Shown piece after piece: positions 1 through 27,121 of a DNA stretch of 64,000 nt (its first letter is position 1; each line of letters begins with the position of its first letter). This DNA comes from Nectonema munidae (Eukaryota; Nematomorpha; Nectonematoida; Nectonematidae). The DNA is taken from positions 610,501 through 674,500 of the forward strand of contig JAUIRK010000971.1 of the NCBI GenBank assembly GCA_030549495.1. Direction: 5' to 3'. Below the pieces are notes generated by a model. It was given only the letters and a program-made list of their open reading frames with translations, was not told the origin of the DNA and searched no databases. The position numbers were made by a program, and so were the translations under genes.

Positions 1-555
1 GAAATGCAAGTGTAGTTTATGAATGATTTTATCATTGATATATTTACACAATCTGTATAATGTTAATGGTTATAGATGCCAAGTCAATAAATTTCCATTT
101 ACTCATATCTTATTAGAGCGACATCTAAAAAAGTAATCACTAAATAAGCGTAAGTTTCACATTAAAATGTCTAAAAAACAAATTTCTGTCTTTTTTCTTA
201 TTTTTTATTTTATGATTTTTTGCTCCACGAAGTTTTGGGAGTTCTACAGAAGCTTGAGCCTTGGTAGGCAACCCATGGTCGATATGCAGAAGCGCTTTGT
301 ATCATTCAAAATGGCGCGATAATGTCTTTCTATGTTAAAAATTCATCAATTCTTTTTTGAAATATTTGCTACTAAGAAGACCAAGGAATAATAAAAGCAG
401 TTTTTGCATAAATAATGGAAATAAAATTAATTTTATGAAATATAAAAATTAAAAATTTTTGTTTATAAGATTATATCAATTTCTAATTTTACGATTTAAA
501 ACTGAGTTAAAGGAGAATAAAAAATGTGTGGCGCATCATCAACAGAATACATTAT

Positions 556-790
556 ATTTGGCGCGTAATGTATAAAACGATCGCCACCTAGAGATTCGTG
601 TAGTAAAGGATTTGGGTTCAAACACAGAACCCAGCATAAAGTTAATTTAGTTCTTTGCCCAAAATGAGTTTTCGCAGCGTTTGGAAAAGCATTCAGTTGC
701 AAAGGGGGACTCTGCTACAGAAAGTCCTAGAAATAAGCACCCTTCTGTCTAAGTAAAAAGTAGGCAGGTTATGTTAACTTTCCTCTTTTT
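556..790 (+). repeat. tRNA-derived SINE-like repeat, family 2
   Basis: GTAGTAAAGGATTTGGGTTC with a B-box-like GGTTCAAACAC (615-625), then GAAAGTCCTAGAAATA and AGGTTATGTTAAC. Co-linear with 48242-48460. Confidence 0.6.
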
Positions 791-1029
791 TAACTCTAGA
801 TCCTAAATTGAATCAGGCGTTAAATTTTAATTTTAGGAGTTAGAAAGAACATATTATCCAGATTTTAGAAACAAACAGTACCTGAGTTTTTCTAAATGGG
901 GCCTAGAAATACTTTTACACAGAGCTAGCCTATTTAGAACTATTTTTAATGGAATTTGTAACAATCTACTATGGAACTACTCTATTACTGAGAACACTTT
1001 GGTTGAAAACATCCGTATATACTTATTAA

Positions 1030-1368
1030 CACTAAAATAGAACTACAAAAAAGTTTTCATCAAAACCATCAAAAGGGTTAATTGACGCCAAATAAATAAT
1101 GGCTTTAAATGTTCGTGAAAAAAGATTCAAAAGAAGATTGTTATGGAAAATATAAGATTGTGCATATATAATTATATATAGATTATTATAAATAAGTTAT
1201 TCAAAAAAGCTATAATATATTTTGAACATTTGAAACAAATTTTGATACAAAATAATAAATGGAAGCTATTAGAACTCTGAAAATCTTAATATTCAATCTC
1301 AAAAAAAATTCTTAATAAAAAGACACAAATTTAAAATACATCGATTGAGGCACCTCGTCGTTCTAGTG
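1030..1368. mobile_element. TTAA MITE, CACTAGAAC family, copy A
   Basis: TTAA then CACTAAAATAGAAC at the left; CGTCGTTCTAGTGTAG at the right, whose TTAA is mutated. Interior (AACATTTGAAACAAATTTTG) resembles copy B at 6975-6990. Confidence 0.65.
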
Positions 1369-2079
1369 TAGGTTTGGATTGTAGAAATAAATTATTTTAA
1401 ATCAGTAAAGTAAAAAAATGTTATCATTACATTGGTACTGCGTAGTGTTTCTTTCGCGGTATCCCCCACTAATTTTTGCTCTTGGGAATATATTTACTCG
1501 TCAGGATTTATCCATTTTTAAAAAGTAAGATTATTTTTGAATAGATATACATATTTGTTTTTTATCGTTAAGTTTTAAAAGTTAAGTTAAATTATTAACT
1601 AATCTAATAATGATTTTCGCCATTTTTTAGAACTTACTTTCTATATACTTACATCATCTATAAGAAATCAGTATCATTAAAGAAACTTTCATAGTATTAT
1701 ATTTATTATATTTAGTTTTTTTTGTCGAATTAATGAACAGCTTTAACTAATAATTTTTTTTCTGTAATTTAGTATCGTTTATTCTGCCAAATAAATTTCT
1801 TCTTCTTCTTCTTAATTAATATTCTTTCAATCAAAAAATTTATATTTTTAAGAATTATCCATAGTAACTTCTACGTAAACTTTTAGTCGTAAGAAGTATA
1901 AAGAACAATTTTCATATTTTTACTTTTATATTCAAATTTCCTCTAGCTCAAATTTTTGAAGCAAGATTAAATAATTGTTGATTGAAACCGGGAATTAAAA
2001 TTTTTCGCGTAAATTATTCGAAAGATAAAAAATTCAGAAACCCCAGTATTGTGTAAACTGAATTAGAGTCAAAAATTGA

Positions 2080-2315
2080 CTTTGTATTTGTTTATCATAA
2101 AATTAGTGGATGTGTTAATTCGTTCATGTTTTTTCCCGTGGATTGACAAATTTGCTACCCTGAGGATACATAAAAAGTGGAAATGAAGACAATATTTTCA
2201 AAAAATACTTATTTTGTAAGACCTTTTTATGCTAATCAAAATTTAGCTTGCGAGCCGGATAAATTTACTTTTCGGGCTGGATGCGGCACGCGGGTCGTAG
2301 TTTTAGTGGCCCCTG
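2080..2315. mobile_element. hAT-like MITE, partial copy
   Basis: Shares CTGAGGATACATAAAAAGT, AATACTTATTTTGTAA and CAAAATTTAGCTTGCG with 4185-4280 and ends TTTTAGTGGCCCCTG. The left end is not clear. Confidence 0.65.
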
Positions 2316-2792
2316 CCATAGACTAAAGAGCGACATACTAATGAGCAGGGCGAACAAAAGTCAAAAAAGTCAAAATGCCAGTTTTTTTAAAAAGAACAAA
2401 AAGTCACTGTAAACAAATTTTAAACTAGTTTGAAGTATTATTTCTTGTGTTTTTTGGAATTGTTCAACACAAAGAGAAAGAGAGATTCCCACTACTCTTT
2501 AATAAAAGAGATTTCTGCTACTTCCATTTAAGATTACACCATGTATTAGCATTAACGTACAAACTTTCGCTCCAGCGTTTTGACGCAAAAAGTGCATATT
2601 ATTATGGGCACAAGGCATGCAACATTATTCTTTTGAATTTTTATTCTTTCAAGAATAAATTTGACATTTTTTTTCATCTATTGTAAAGTTTCATTTGAAA
2701 AGAAATTCAAAATAAAAAAAGATGGAATCGCCTTTATTAGCTACGCTCAAAGCAAGCGTCTTATTAAAAACAGTTAGCGATTTGCATAATGA

Positions 2793-18065
<15,273 letters not shown>

Positions 18066-18100
18066 TATATTCTACTTATAAGCCCGTCTAAAAAATTGTA

Positions 18101-18112
18101 AATAAATTTATT
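18101..18112. promoter_or_regulatory. Palindromic poly(A) signal shared by two convergent genes
   Basis: AATAAATTTATT is a perfect palindrome, so it reads AATAAA on both strands. It lies 36 nt after the m-AAA stop on the plus strand and overlaps the RRP1 stop codon (18108-18110) on the minus strand. Use as poly(A) signal is inferred from sequence and position. Confidence 0.5.
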
Positions 18113-19193
18113 TTTTCTTCTTCATGTAGATTTTTTTCGTTTTGGGTTTTTTATAAAATCTAAATTTTTCTTCTAAATGGTGCTTTGCAGCAGTAGAAAT
18201 CATCTCAGGAGTAATAACTTTTTCATTCATGCTTATCGTTTCCACCAACGGATACGTACCTTGCGATACATCATTCAAGTCCTTCACCAACTTATACATC
18301 ACTTTTCTATTTTTTATTTTCACGCTTTTACCACTACCTAAACTTAAAACACGAGACGCTAAATCAGCGTAATCAACTACAATCTTTGATTTGGAAAAAT
18401 TCGGATTTTTTTCAACAGGAACCAAATACTTTTTCATATTTTTGTAATAATTATCTTCCTTTATGATTTGATAATTATTATCATTCTTCTTTTTTCTTTT
18501 TGAAGGCGATTTTGATTTTTTTTTGTTTTTTTGGACAAAATCATTGGCAGCTTTGGAGCGATTTATAATTATTTCAAAAATATTTTCAATGATTCTGGTA
18601 ACAACTTGGTAATTTTTTTCACTTGATAACATTTTTAAAAAGGGTGTAAAATAATCTAATGGAAATTCGTAACCCTTTTCAAAGAATACTTTTTCAACCT
18701 CAGGAACAAAAACATCAACAATTTGATAAAATATCGCTAATGAATAATTCAATTTTTCAAAAAAAACTTCATCGATAACTTGGACAATTTCTCTCGTCAA
18801 ATCTTCTTCATACTTTGTATCTAATGAAAGAAGAAGGTTAAAAAATCTTCGGATTAGCATCAAAAACTTGTCGATTCTATACATATCAATTCTGTCCCAT
18901 TCGCTTTTGAAAACGTTGAATAAAGTTTGTAAAAAAATCAAATTTTGATTGAAAGTTAAATTATGTAGACACATTTCATAAACTTTTTCACATGATTCTT
19001 CAACAACTTCACTTTCACTACTCCACCAACAACAAAAAAGACCATTCAATAAAGTTTCTGATATCTCTTTAAACTTGGTATCATTTTTAATAGTAGAAAA
19101 ATATATCTTTAACTTTTTATGACCCAACGTTTTTAATCTGTCTTCGTTGGAAGCTAAAAGACTGGCTATTTTTCCTTCTTTACTGTTCATCAT
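18108..19193 (-). CDS. RRP1: RRP1/Nop52-family ribosomal RNA processing protein
   Basis: A single open reading frame of 361 codons. Residues about 8-215 match the Nop52 domain of RRP1, a nucleolar factor needed for large-subunit pre-rRNA processing. Diagnostic stretches are ASNEDRLKTLGHKKLKIYF near the start, GLFCCWW (51-57) where relatives have GLFYCMW, and the signature EWDRIDMYRIDKFLMLIRRF (98-117). A lysine-rich cluster (221-237, KKKSKSPSKRKKK) and the C-terminal MKKKK are likely nucleolar localisation signals. The start is the first Met of MMNSK, close to the family's usual N-terminus; a TTTAG acceptor-like site just upstream allows a spliced 5' leader. It is shorter than the human protein, mainly in the variable tail. 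It ends 42 nt from the stop of the convergent m-AAA gene, so the 3' UTRs probably overlap. Confidence 0.88.
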   Translation of the reverse strand: MMNSKEGKIASLLASNEDRLKTLGHKKLKIYFSTIKNDTKFKEISETLLNGLFCCWWSSESEVVEESCEKVYEMCLHNLTFNQNLIFLQTLFNVFKSEWDRIDMYRIDKFLMLIRRFFNLLLSLDTKYEEDLTREIVQVIDEVFFEKLNYSLAIFYQIVDVFVPEVEKVFFEKGYEFPLDYFTPFLKMLSSEKNYQVVTRIIENIFEIIINRSKAANDFVQKNKKKSKSPSKRKKKNDNNYQIIKEDNYYKNMKKYLVPVEKNPNFSKSKIVVDYADLASRVLSLGSGKSVKIKNRKVMYKLVKDLNDVSQGTYPLVETISMNEKVITPEMISTAAKHHLEEKFRFYKKPKTKKIYMKKKK

Positions 19194-20257
19194 ATCACAG
19201 TGAACGCAGGTATATCCTAAAGTAAATAAAAAAACGATATGATTATAAAAGTATTTTTAAATACTTATTTATATAAGAACTTGTTTAAAATCAGATTTAC
19301 TTAAATTTGACTTAAAAAATGTAGAAATAAATAAAATTACTACATTTAGAACATGAAAAATATTCACATTCGAGAATACAAAACAAAGTGTTATCTCTCA
19401 TTAAATATAATGTTTAACGACTACGATAAATTTCAAAACAATAAGAGTGAATATTTTAAAGGTACTGCCAGACAACACTTTAAGAAAACTGTTTTACAGA
19501 AACGATATTTCTATTAAAGTTATTACAATTTACAGAAATTAGCATCTATCTTGTAATTCTGCCAAACAAATTGTCACAATAAAAATCGGGTGTGTGCAGA
19601 TAAGTAGACTCTTGTCCTTAGAGCAGTGGGACAGGTTAACTCTTGGGGCTCTAAGCAACGTGTGTATGCTCATTCCATCACAAGAAACAACGGTCTCGAC
19701 TGACTGGCTAAATCACCTCACTGACCCGACTGCCTTACGGAGATAGTGGTATTTAGATAAAGGTTTTAGGCCAGGGGTGCACAAACTGTTTATTCAATGA
19801 TCGCCTTTTTATATTTGATTCTAAGAAAATTGATCTTTTAAATTAAATTTTCCTAAAATCATCATAAAAGAGTAATTTTGAATTGAAGAATTTAAAACAA
19901 TTTTTTATTATTATTACTAGAACATATAAAAAATTATTTTTATTCAAATTTTGATTTATTTTTTTACATAAAATCTAGAGATGAAACAGCGGCGAGTGAC
20001 AAACTTTTGAGGGGCGGCAAAATTAGCACCGCACGGCCGGGATTAAAGATAGATGCGCCACTGTTGTTGATAAATATACAATTTGTGCAAATGCAATAAT
20101 CGCTGTTTTTTTCTAATATTTTTCTTTCTTTAGAAAATAGTTAAAAACTCTCTTGTTTGGGAATTTTTTAAAAATTTGACTAAATTTTCGTAAATTATTT
20201 GCGTACGAAAAAGTAACTAAGGATAAATCCAGTGAATATTGATTCGCGATCGGCTGG
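19194..20257. other. Upstream region of RRP1
   Basis: Likely RRP1 promoter and leader near 19200-19400, but no defined motif. A GC-richer patch at 19590-19745 has no coding match. Confidence 0.4.
19772..20063. mobile_element. Candidate hAT-like MITE
   Basis: CAGGGGTGCACAAAC at the left and GATGCGCCACTG at the right are weak inverted ends. No matching 8-bp flanks, so the limits are uncertain. Confidence 0.35.
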
Positions 20258-21070
20258 TTGGGAACCCCTCAGCGAGGCTCACCGCATTCTATCGAAAAAA
20301 ACTTAGCTGAAAACGTTGTATTAGAATTATCGAATGGTCTCAAAGGACATAACATTACATTCGATAACTATTTTACCTCATTTTCATTAGCTGAAAAATT
20401 ACTTGAAAAAATCATCACATTTATAGGAACAATGCGGAAAAATAAAACATCTATACCCGAAAGTTTTACTTCTACCAAAGACAGAACTCAACATAGCTCT
20501 TTGTTATGGTTCATAAAAACGTTTCAATGCTTTCTTATTAAGAAATATAAGTCTGTGATACTTCAAAGTACATATCGCCATGGTAAAGAAATCGATGACT
20601 CTCCTAAAAAACTTCCCTACATGATAATTGATTATAACAAAACAAAAAGAGGAGTGGATTGTTTTGACCGAAAAGTATCTTATTACACGGTTTCAAGAAA
20701 AACTAATCGATGGACTATGGCAGTTTTTTACAATATATTTGACATATCTGCATTAAATTCTTGCAATTTATTTACAGAGATCACGAAGAGTTACAAAGAC
20801 TGTCCTTATAAAAGAAGAGTTTTCTTAAATATTTTGGGAAAACAGCTTGTGAACCCACACATTGAAAAAAGAAATATACCCAGAAATTTGACAGCAAAAA
20901 TAATGGTGTAAAAGTAAAGTAAAGAAGCAGAAAAAAGTTGTGGAGAGAAAAGAAAAAGAGTTAGATGTAACTTATGTGAAAAATCAGATAATAAGTTTGA
21001 TTCAAAATGCTGCATCTGTGAAAATTTTGTTTGTAAAACCCATCACAAGGTTTGCTCTAATTGTTGTTGA
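20258..21070 (+). pseudogene. piggyBac transposase C-terminal remnant
   Basis: Encodes NVVLELSNGLKGHNITFDNYFTSF, YNKTKRGVDCFDRKV and RKTNRWTMAVFYNIFDI, the second half of the piggyBac DDE domain. The open frame stops at 20911. The cysteine-rich end (CNLC, CCIC, CKTHHKVCSNCC, about 20964-21070) follows in another frame, so there is at least one frame break. The N-terminal half of the transposase is missing. Downstream, 21125-21145 carries an inverted GTGGGTCCA/TGGACCCAC pair typical of subterminal repeats of such elements. Confidence 0.85.
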
Positions 21071-21609
21071 CTTCTGTTTCTCTCATTGTTTTTCATTAAT
21101 AAAAGTAATCAAAGTTCTTTTTTTGTGGGTCCATTTGGACCCACAGAGGGAAATATGATGATAAATTTTTTGGGGTAATATCGGTTAAAAAACTATATAT
21201 TTTTTAAATCATAAAATAAGGAGACAGATATATTAGTTAAGTTATTTTTTTTACAAATTTTAATCCTTCCATAAAACGCATTGGTAACACAATATTTCCC
21301 TACTCTCATCTCTTATTTTTTCGCTGAATTAAAAAATATATACAGAATTATCCTTAAATTTGGACCGTTTATATCTTTTCCCCCTTCTTAACAGCCTTAA
21401 ATTGTTTCCTGCTCTCATTCGTATCAAAATAAATTATCAACATGAAAAATTATAAAAACCTATTATTTAAATGAAAAAAAATAAGATAACCATAATAATA
21501 TAAAATTGAATTGAAAATAAAATTAATAAAAATAAAAACTTAAATTTCTTAAATTGATAAACATATGAGCAAATTCTATCAATTTGTAATCATCAGTTTT
21601 GAAGTTATT

Positions 21610-21692
21610 CCTTTTTTTTAATCATTTAAGTATGTTACAATATATTATGTCTAATTATTATATTGTAACATATAGATTTTAAAAAAAAAGAG
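21610..21692. repeat. Inverted repeat (hairpin)
   Basis: TATGTTACAATATA (21631-21644) and TATATTGTAACATA (21659-21672) are exact inverses separated by 14 nt; T-rich and A-rich flanks extend the imperfect stem to about 34 bp. Confidence 0.65.
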
Positions 21693-22360
21693 CAATCTCA
21701 AAACAGCAAATAGCTAGTTTCCATTACCACTCTTATAATAAATATTTTTGTAAAATAAGTCAAAAAATAATTAATTCTGTCTATTATCTCAACAAAACAC
21801 TATATTTGTTCTGATTAATGTAGTGTATGCAAATAAATTCAATCTTCTTCTTCACATAAAGTTTGATTTTAGACCATTGTTATTTAAATTTCTACAAATG
21901 ATTTGTTAAATTACAGTTACTATGAAGTTTTATTATATGCTGATGATATTATTATTACCGCTTAGATAATAAATCTTGTTTTATTGATCTCAGCAAAATG
22001 ATGCGTTTTGAAAAAAATTTATAAGGCAATATTTCTAAGATTAAGACTATAGTATTTTATAATTGTAATCATGACTGGATTAACCATTAGGCAAAATAAG
22101 CATCGGCTTTTATCCAGATACCAAAAATTCATTATTTAAAAATATCAAACAATAAAAAAATTAATAACTACCGTAAAAATAGTATTAAATGATTCACCTA
22201 GTGGTTTTAATAAAAGGTACAAAGGTTTTGTACTTGATTCTAATTTGTAAGCTAGGCTTTTCAAAATGTGGATGTTAATCTTATGACAACTTTTATAACA
22301 TGTATGGGAGTTATAAAAAGATTAAGCAAAAAATTTTGGAAATAAACAATTTTGATATTT

Positions 22361-22510
22361 ATGTAAATGTAAAGGTGCTGTGAGGTATTTTCAATGAAAA
22401 GGCACAATTGCGCTTCTTGTATCGAACTAGGAGAAAAGCATGTTTGATGCTGTCTCGAGCCCAGGAGATTGAGTTATCAAATTCAGAATCTAACCAACAT
22501 TACTCAGGAC
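22361..22510 (-). repeat. tRNA-derived SINE-like repeat, family 1, second copy
   Basis: On the minus strand it reads TTGGTTAGATTCTGAATTTG, GATAACTCAA, TAGTTCGATACAAG and ACCTTTACATTTAC in the same order as 4509-4655, with a degenerate B box. Confidence 0.65.
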
Positions 22511-23182
22511 TCTCAATATATATGAAGCTAATTCATTAAATATTGTAAGTCGAAGTTTTACGGCTATGAAGAATCAGTTGATTTCTTTTCTACAGTAAAA
22601 TTACTCTATACCTTTTTTACAGCCTTAACCAGCTGATGAAAATACTTAAAAATTATATTCAAAATGAAAGTGTCTTAAAACCCCTCTCTGAAATCAGATG
22701 GAGGTACATGCTATAGCAACAACAGCAATTTTGAATTCTTTCTGTAAAATTTTAGAAGCAAAAGAATATATAGAAAATCAGTCTCAAAATGGAGACTGTA
22801 GAATAGAAGCAAAAAATATTACAGATAAATTGTCAAAGCTAGAATTCTTTTTCATATTAAATTTTAGAATTAAATTTTACTGAATTTTCACAGAATAAGG
22901 CAAGCATCGCAAAATATGAATGTGATCATTTTGTTAATATACTGCAAACTGAATGAAACAAAGAGAAGAGATATATAGATAAACAGAAGAGAGGAATGTC
23001 ACTTGATCTGTTAACATTGAAAAGTATTCCTAGCCAAATCAAAAGTTTTTTGATGCATAACCACAAGATTTCAACAATAATTTTTCAGTGGAGTTAGGAC
23101 GGTTCCATTCATAAGTACGCCCTAAATTTAGTGAAACAAATAGTGTAAAATCATGTGGAACTCTTTTTGGATTACTCTTTCG

Positions 23183-23490
23183 AAGAGGAGGGTAAATATT
23201 AACGAAGCCTTTTCCCATAATCGGTTCCTCAATTTAATTTGTAGTCTCATCCTGTTTTTAAACCTCTTAATCGTTTCAAGAGGAGGGAAAAATATTGTTA
23301 CAGCCTTCATCCCATAATCCGTCCTTAAATTTGATATTGGTGATGTTATGGCTTTATGGCATTTTCTCCCTTTTTCTAAAAGTATTAATAGTTCCAAGGC
23401 AAGGGTAAATATTGCGGAGGCCTTCCTCCAATATTTAGTCTAAATATTCCTGAGCCATTCCTCCTATAATCCGTTATTCAATTTGATATT
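23183..23490. repeat. Degenerate tandem repeat, about 100-bp period
   Basis: Blocks starting near 23183, 23278, 23396 and 23444 share AAGAGGAGGGTAAATATT, then GCCTTCNTCCCATAATCCG and TCAATTTGATATT. Spacing is uneven (95 and 118 bp, then a partial copy). Confidence 0.6.
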
Positions 23491-23855
23491 CGTATTGTCT
23501 CTGATGTAGAAAATTTATTAAATTTGTAGCATAATAATTCTGAAAGAGTATCTTTACATAGCCTCTAATAAATTTATATACAAAATACACATACATATAT
23601 GTGGGAGCTTCCCCTGATCTTGGTAAGCTGTGCTATACGTCTACTGTGCCATTGTAAAAATCCCTTTTCACACAGACACTTCCTGTTACTCCAAGATCTC
23701 TTCAACCATGATTCGTTTATACACGGCAACCATCATATGCCGACTTAGCACGCTCGTTCCATTTTGAATTTATAATGTCATTTTACTATATTTATCTTGA
23801 AAAGCGAATAAAAATAATACAAAGAGGTAAAAACATATGACTTTATTTATAAAAA

Positions 23856-25372
23856 TTAATGCTTTTTTAGAAATGTTTCAAGATTCGTCTGTTTCAAATT
23901 AGACATTTGATGATTTTCAACACAATCAAGTGCACTTTTTACTAAGTTGAAAAGAGTCTTGGACTTAATTTGTAGTGCAAACCTTTCTAAAGTTTTAACA
24001 CTACAAATTACTTCTGATGTTTTAATTTTTATTTCAACATCTTCTGATTCATCTTCTTCTAAACATTTATCAGCTTCATTTTCGCTTGATGTATCTATAT
24101 CCAAGATACACTCTTCTTTGTCAGCACATGTTTCCAACTTCTCATCAAAATTGGCATAGTCATCCAAACTTATTTTTTCAAGAAGAACAAAGCAGTTTGA
24201 GGGAAGGGCATGAGTTTTCTGAAACGATTGTCCCTCCTTCTGTTATATCAAAACCACACTTTTTAAAGCAGTTTATAATTGTAGAAGGCTCAACTAAACT
24301 CCAGGCTTTTTTAATCCAAATAAAAACATCTAGAAGATTTATTTTCTTAATAACTTCTTGAGGATTATGATCAATTACAATTTTTGAAATAACTTCTTTC
24401 AAAAACTCTTTTCTATAGAAATGCTTGAAGTTTTTTATAACACCCATGTCCAAAGGTTGGGTGATCGATGTCGTGTTGGGAGGTATAAAGATAATTTTGA
24501 TATTAGAAAGTGTGATGTCTGTATGTGAAGGTACATTATCAACCATCAGTAAAATAGATCTTTTTTGTTTGATCATTTTATTATTTAGTCTTTGTATCCA
24601 TGTAAAAAAAACTTGACCCGTCATCCATGCCTTCTTAATAGCAAAATATTGCACTCCTAATGTGGTAAGACATGTATTTTTGAAGCAACGGGGGTTTTGA
24701 TTGAATCCAATTATTAGAGGCGACAGTTTTTCTCCTAAGGCACTACAACATAAAAGTATAATTAGCCTTAGTTTGGATTTTTTCCCATTTATACAAATAT
24801 CGTTTTTCAAAACCATTGATTTTGATGGCAAAACTTTATAAAATAATCCAGTTTCGTCAGCGTTAAAAATATTTGCCATGGTGTATCCATCACAAATTGA
24901 CTTTATCCTAGCAAACCACTCATTAACAACATCTTGATTCACGAAAAACGACTCTCCGTGTAGATTTGCTAGTCGTATAGAATTTCTTTTAAAAACACTC
25001 TAGCCAACCATTAAAAGCTTTAAAATTGACATCACCAACTTCTCCTGCAATCTGTATAGCCTTCTCTCGAAATTACTCCAGAAATAGAAATATTTTTTGC
25101 TCTCATTACACAAAACCACTCGTAAATTGAAGTATTAACTTTTTTGTGAGATAATCTAACTGTTAATGTTTTACATTTTGAATTGATACCTGTATTCCAC
25201 ATTTGTTTAATTTTTTCTTTATTTTTGACAATATTTTGAATCTGTGTCTTTCCAACATGATAATCTTCAGCTAGCTTATAACATGGAACACCACTTTCAT
25301 TTTTATCGATAACTTCGATATTTTGCTTGATGTTAAGGTAACAGCGTTTTACTTTTTTTGCCTCTAAAAAAT
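23856..25372 (-). pseudogene. Tigger transposase coding remnant
   Basis: The coding span of the element above. The DDE block is one open frame of 254 codons (24942-24178). The catalytic triad is complete, yet upstream and downstream parts lie in other frames, so no intact protein is encoded. Confidence 0.85.
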
Positions 25373-26065
25373 AAACAAGATGTTTAATTTTAATGTGAGA
25401 TAAAAACCTAAGAGTAATTTCAAATAGAGGGTATTTATTAAAATAAAATTCCTCGTTTACTCATTACTTTTAATTTTAAATTATAGATGTGCATTTTCTC
25501 TATTCTCAAACAAATAGGAAAAAGTCGCTTTTTAAATTTAAAAAATCTCTCAAATTTTTTACTAATAAAATTCTTAAAAAAATGATATTTATTTAATAAG
25601 GCTCAAATCTTTAAGAGATTTAACTTGATTAAAATTATAGAATAACTATTGCACTGAATATTATACACTGAATTGATAGCCCTATAAATTTTGTAATAAA
25701 AAAAAGCTGTGACTAGTCAAATTAACACCCAACTGTACCTTTACTTTTACCTAGAAAAACTTACATAAAAAAAATTTTAAAACAAAATATAAAAAAATAA
25801 TTATACAGTTGAAGTAATTTGAAAAATAAAGATAAAATAATTAATAAATATAAAAAAATTAAATAATAGTTTTGTTTTTATTTAAAGTTAAAAATATTTT
25901 TAATAGATAAAATTTGAAAAACCACTTGTAGCCATTTTAGAACTTTGGTAAAATAAAATGGTTTTTTGAAAAAGTCGTAAATAAGAGGTAAATAATACCA
26001 AAAAAACGTTAAATAAGGTCGCATGTCGCATAACACAGGGTCGTATAATAAAGGTAAAATTACTG

Positions 26066-26870
26066 TATCTAATTAAACCGAGAGTAGATTTTTCATATAA
26101 GTTTAATTTTAAATGATTATTGTATATTAAATATTAAATTTCAAATATTTTTTATACTGCCAATTATTTACCAAAATTATATACTTAAACTTTCCAAAGA
26201 GGTCACTGTGGGTGGGGAATACTTGTCTTTGAATAATAAAGTTAAAATCTTTGACCATGGGAAAATTTAATTATTTTTCTATCACTTTGAGTATACACAC
26301 TCAATTGGTTGGTTGTTTGGAAATATCAAAGCACTTTCAGTAATAAGGTAATGCTTGAGATGGTTAATCACAATTTTGTAATTTTGTTTTTAAAAGTCTG
26401 GAGGCTTGGGGATCGAACCCCTGTACTACAACTGTGAGAGGTACACATTAACAACCATTCAAGTTCGTACACTGTTGGAGGAATATAGAAAAATATTAGC
26501 CCTAACTAATTTTATAGATTTTTAAAATGAATTTTTTGTATTTGTATTATTTCAAACAAGAACAAAACAATATCTTTATATGTTCTTTAATATAATAAAT
26601 CCTTAGTTAAAAAGTCCTTGGAATTTTTCTGAATATTTCATATACGAAAGTATTGGGAATACATGCTAATTTATTAGACTATTATTGGAATTACACTAGG
26701 GAAATTTACTCATATTACTGATCTGAATTTCTATTAAAGTAAATAAAATTTAAATTTACAATATCGATTAAAATGACAATTTATAAATAAGTTGTTTTGG
26801 CGAATTTAAAGAATTTTCCAATGTAGATTATATTTCTGAATTATGTTAACAATGATTAATTATAGTAATT
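26066..26870. other. Gene-free stretch left of the LTR element
   Basis: Only the tRNA-like sequence at 26393-26470. Confidence 0.5.
26393..26470 (-). repeat. tRNA-like sequence or SINE head
   Basis: On the minus strand, GGTTGTTAATGTGTACC resembles a D arm and GGGGTTCGATCCCC is a strong B box/T arm followed by AAGCCTCCA. I cannot pair a full acceptor stem, so this is more likely a tRNA-derived repeat than a working tRNA. Confidence 0.35.
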
Positions 26871-27105
26871 GCGCCAGCAGGCTCTCATTACGACAACGTA
26901 CTTGTGTGTATCTTACGCTCATACTGCACTATCGAAAGTCAAGGCTATCTCTCCTCTCATTAATAATAGCCTAACGTTGCCATTAGTACTGTACTTACTT
27001 GAAGGCCAGGATACACTATAAATACTCACTCATGTTTCACTTAAGACATCACTTCTCTCTTTGCTTTCTAATAAACTTCACCTATACTTGTCTCTTTATT
27101 GTCGT
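26871..27105 (+). repeat. 5' LTR
   Basis: Starts GCGCCAGCAGG and ends TTATTGTCG(T). Contains a TATA-like ACTATAAATA (27014-27023) and AATAAA near its 3' end. Matches the right LTR with one difference. Confidence 0.93.
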
Positions 27106-27121
27106 GGTGACAGCGGTGGGA
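27105..27121 (+). other. Primer-binding-like site of the LTR element
   Basis: TGGTGACAGCGGTGGGA directly follows the 5' LTR. It begins TGG as expected for pairing with a tRNA CCA end; the tRNA is not identified (TGGTGAC would fit the tRNA-Trp 3' end only partly). Confidence 0.55.

Larger units (their letters stand above)
21071..22592. other. Gene-free AT-rich stretch
   Basis: Contains piggyBac subterminal palindrome (21125-21145), the hairpin at 21610-21692 and the minus-strand SINE; nothing else recognised. Confidence 0.5.
22593..26065 (-). mobile_element. Tigger/pogo (Tc1-mariner superfamily) element, decayed
   Basis: The transposase reads on the minus strand: N-terminal helix-turn-helix region about 25370-25030 (KQNIEVIDKNESGVPCYKLA), DDE domain 24942-24178 with FNADETGLFYK, LLMVDNVPSHT and TQPLDMGVIKNFK carrying the three catalytic Asp, then an acidic C-terminal part (24167-23856) in another frame. 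Frame breaks separate the three parts and no start Met is seen in the first. The proposed limits are TA-flanked CAGTAAAATTAC at 22593 and its near inverse GTAAAATTACTG ending at 26065 (10 of 12 match). Identity as Tigger is secure; the limits are tentative, since the left noncoding arm would be over 1.2 kb. Confidence 0.7.

Noticed and set aside
23128-23397. 89-codon open frame on the minus strand
   Set aside because: Spans a degenerate tandem repeat; no recognisable protein features.
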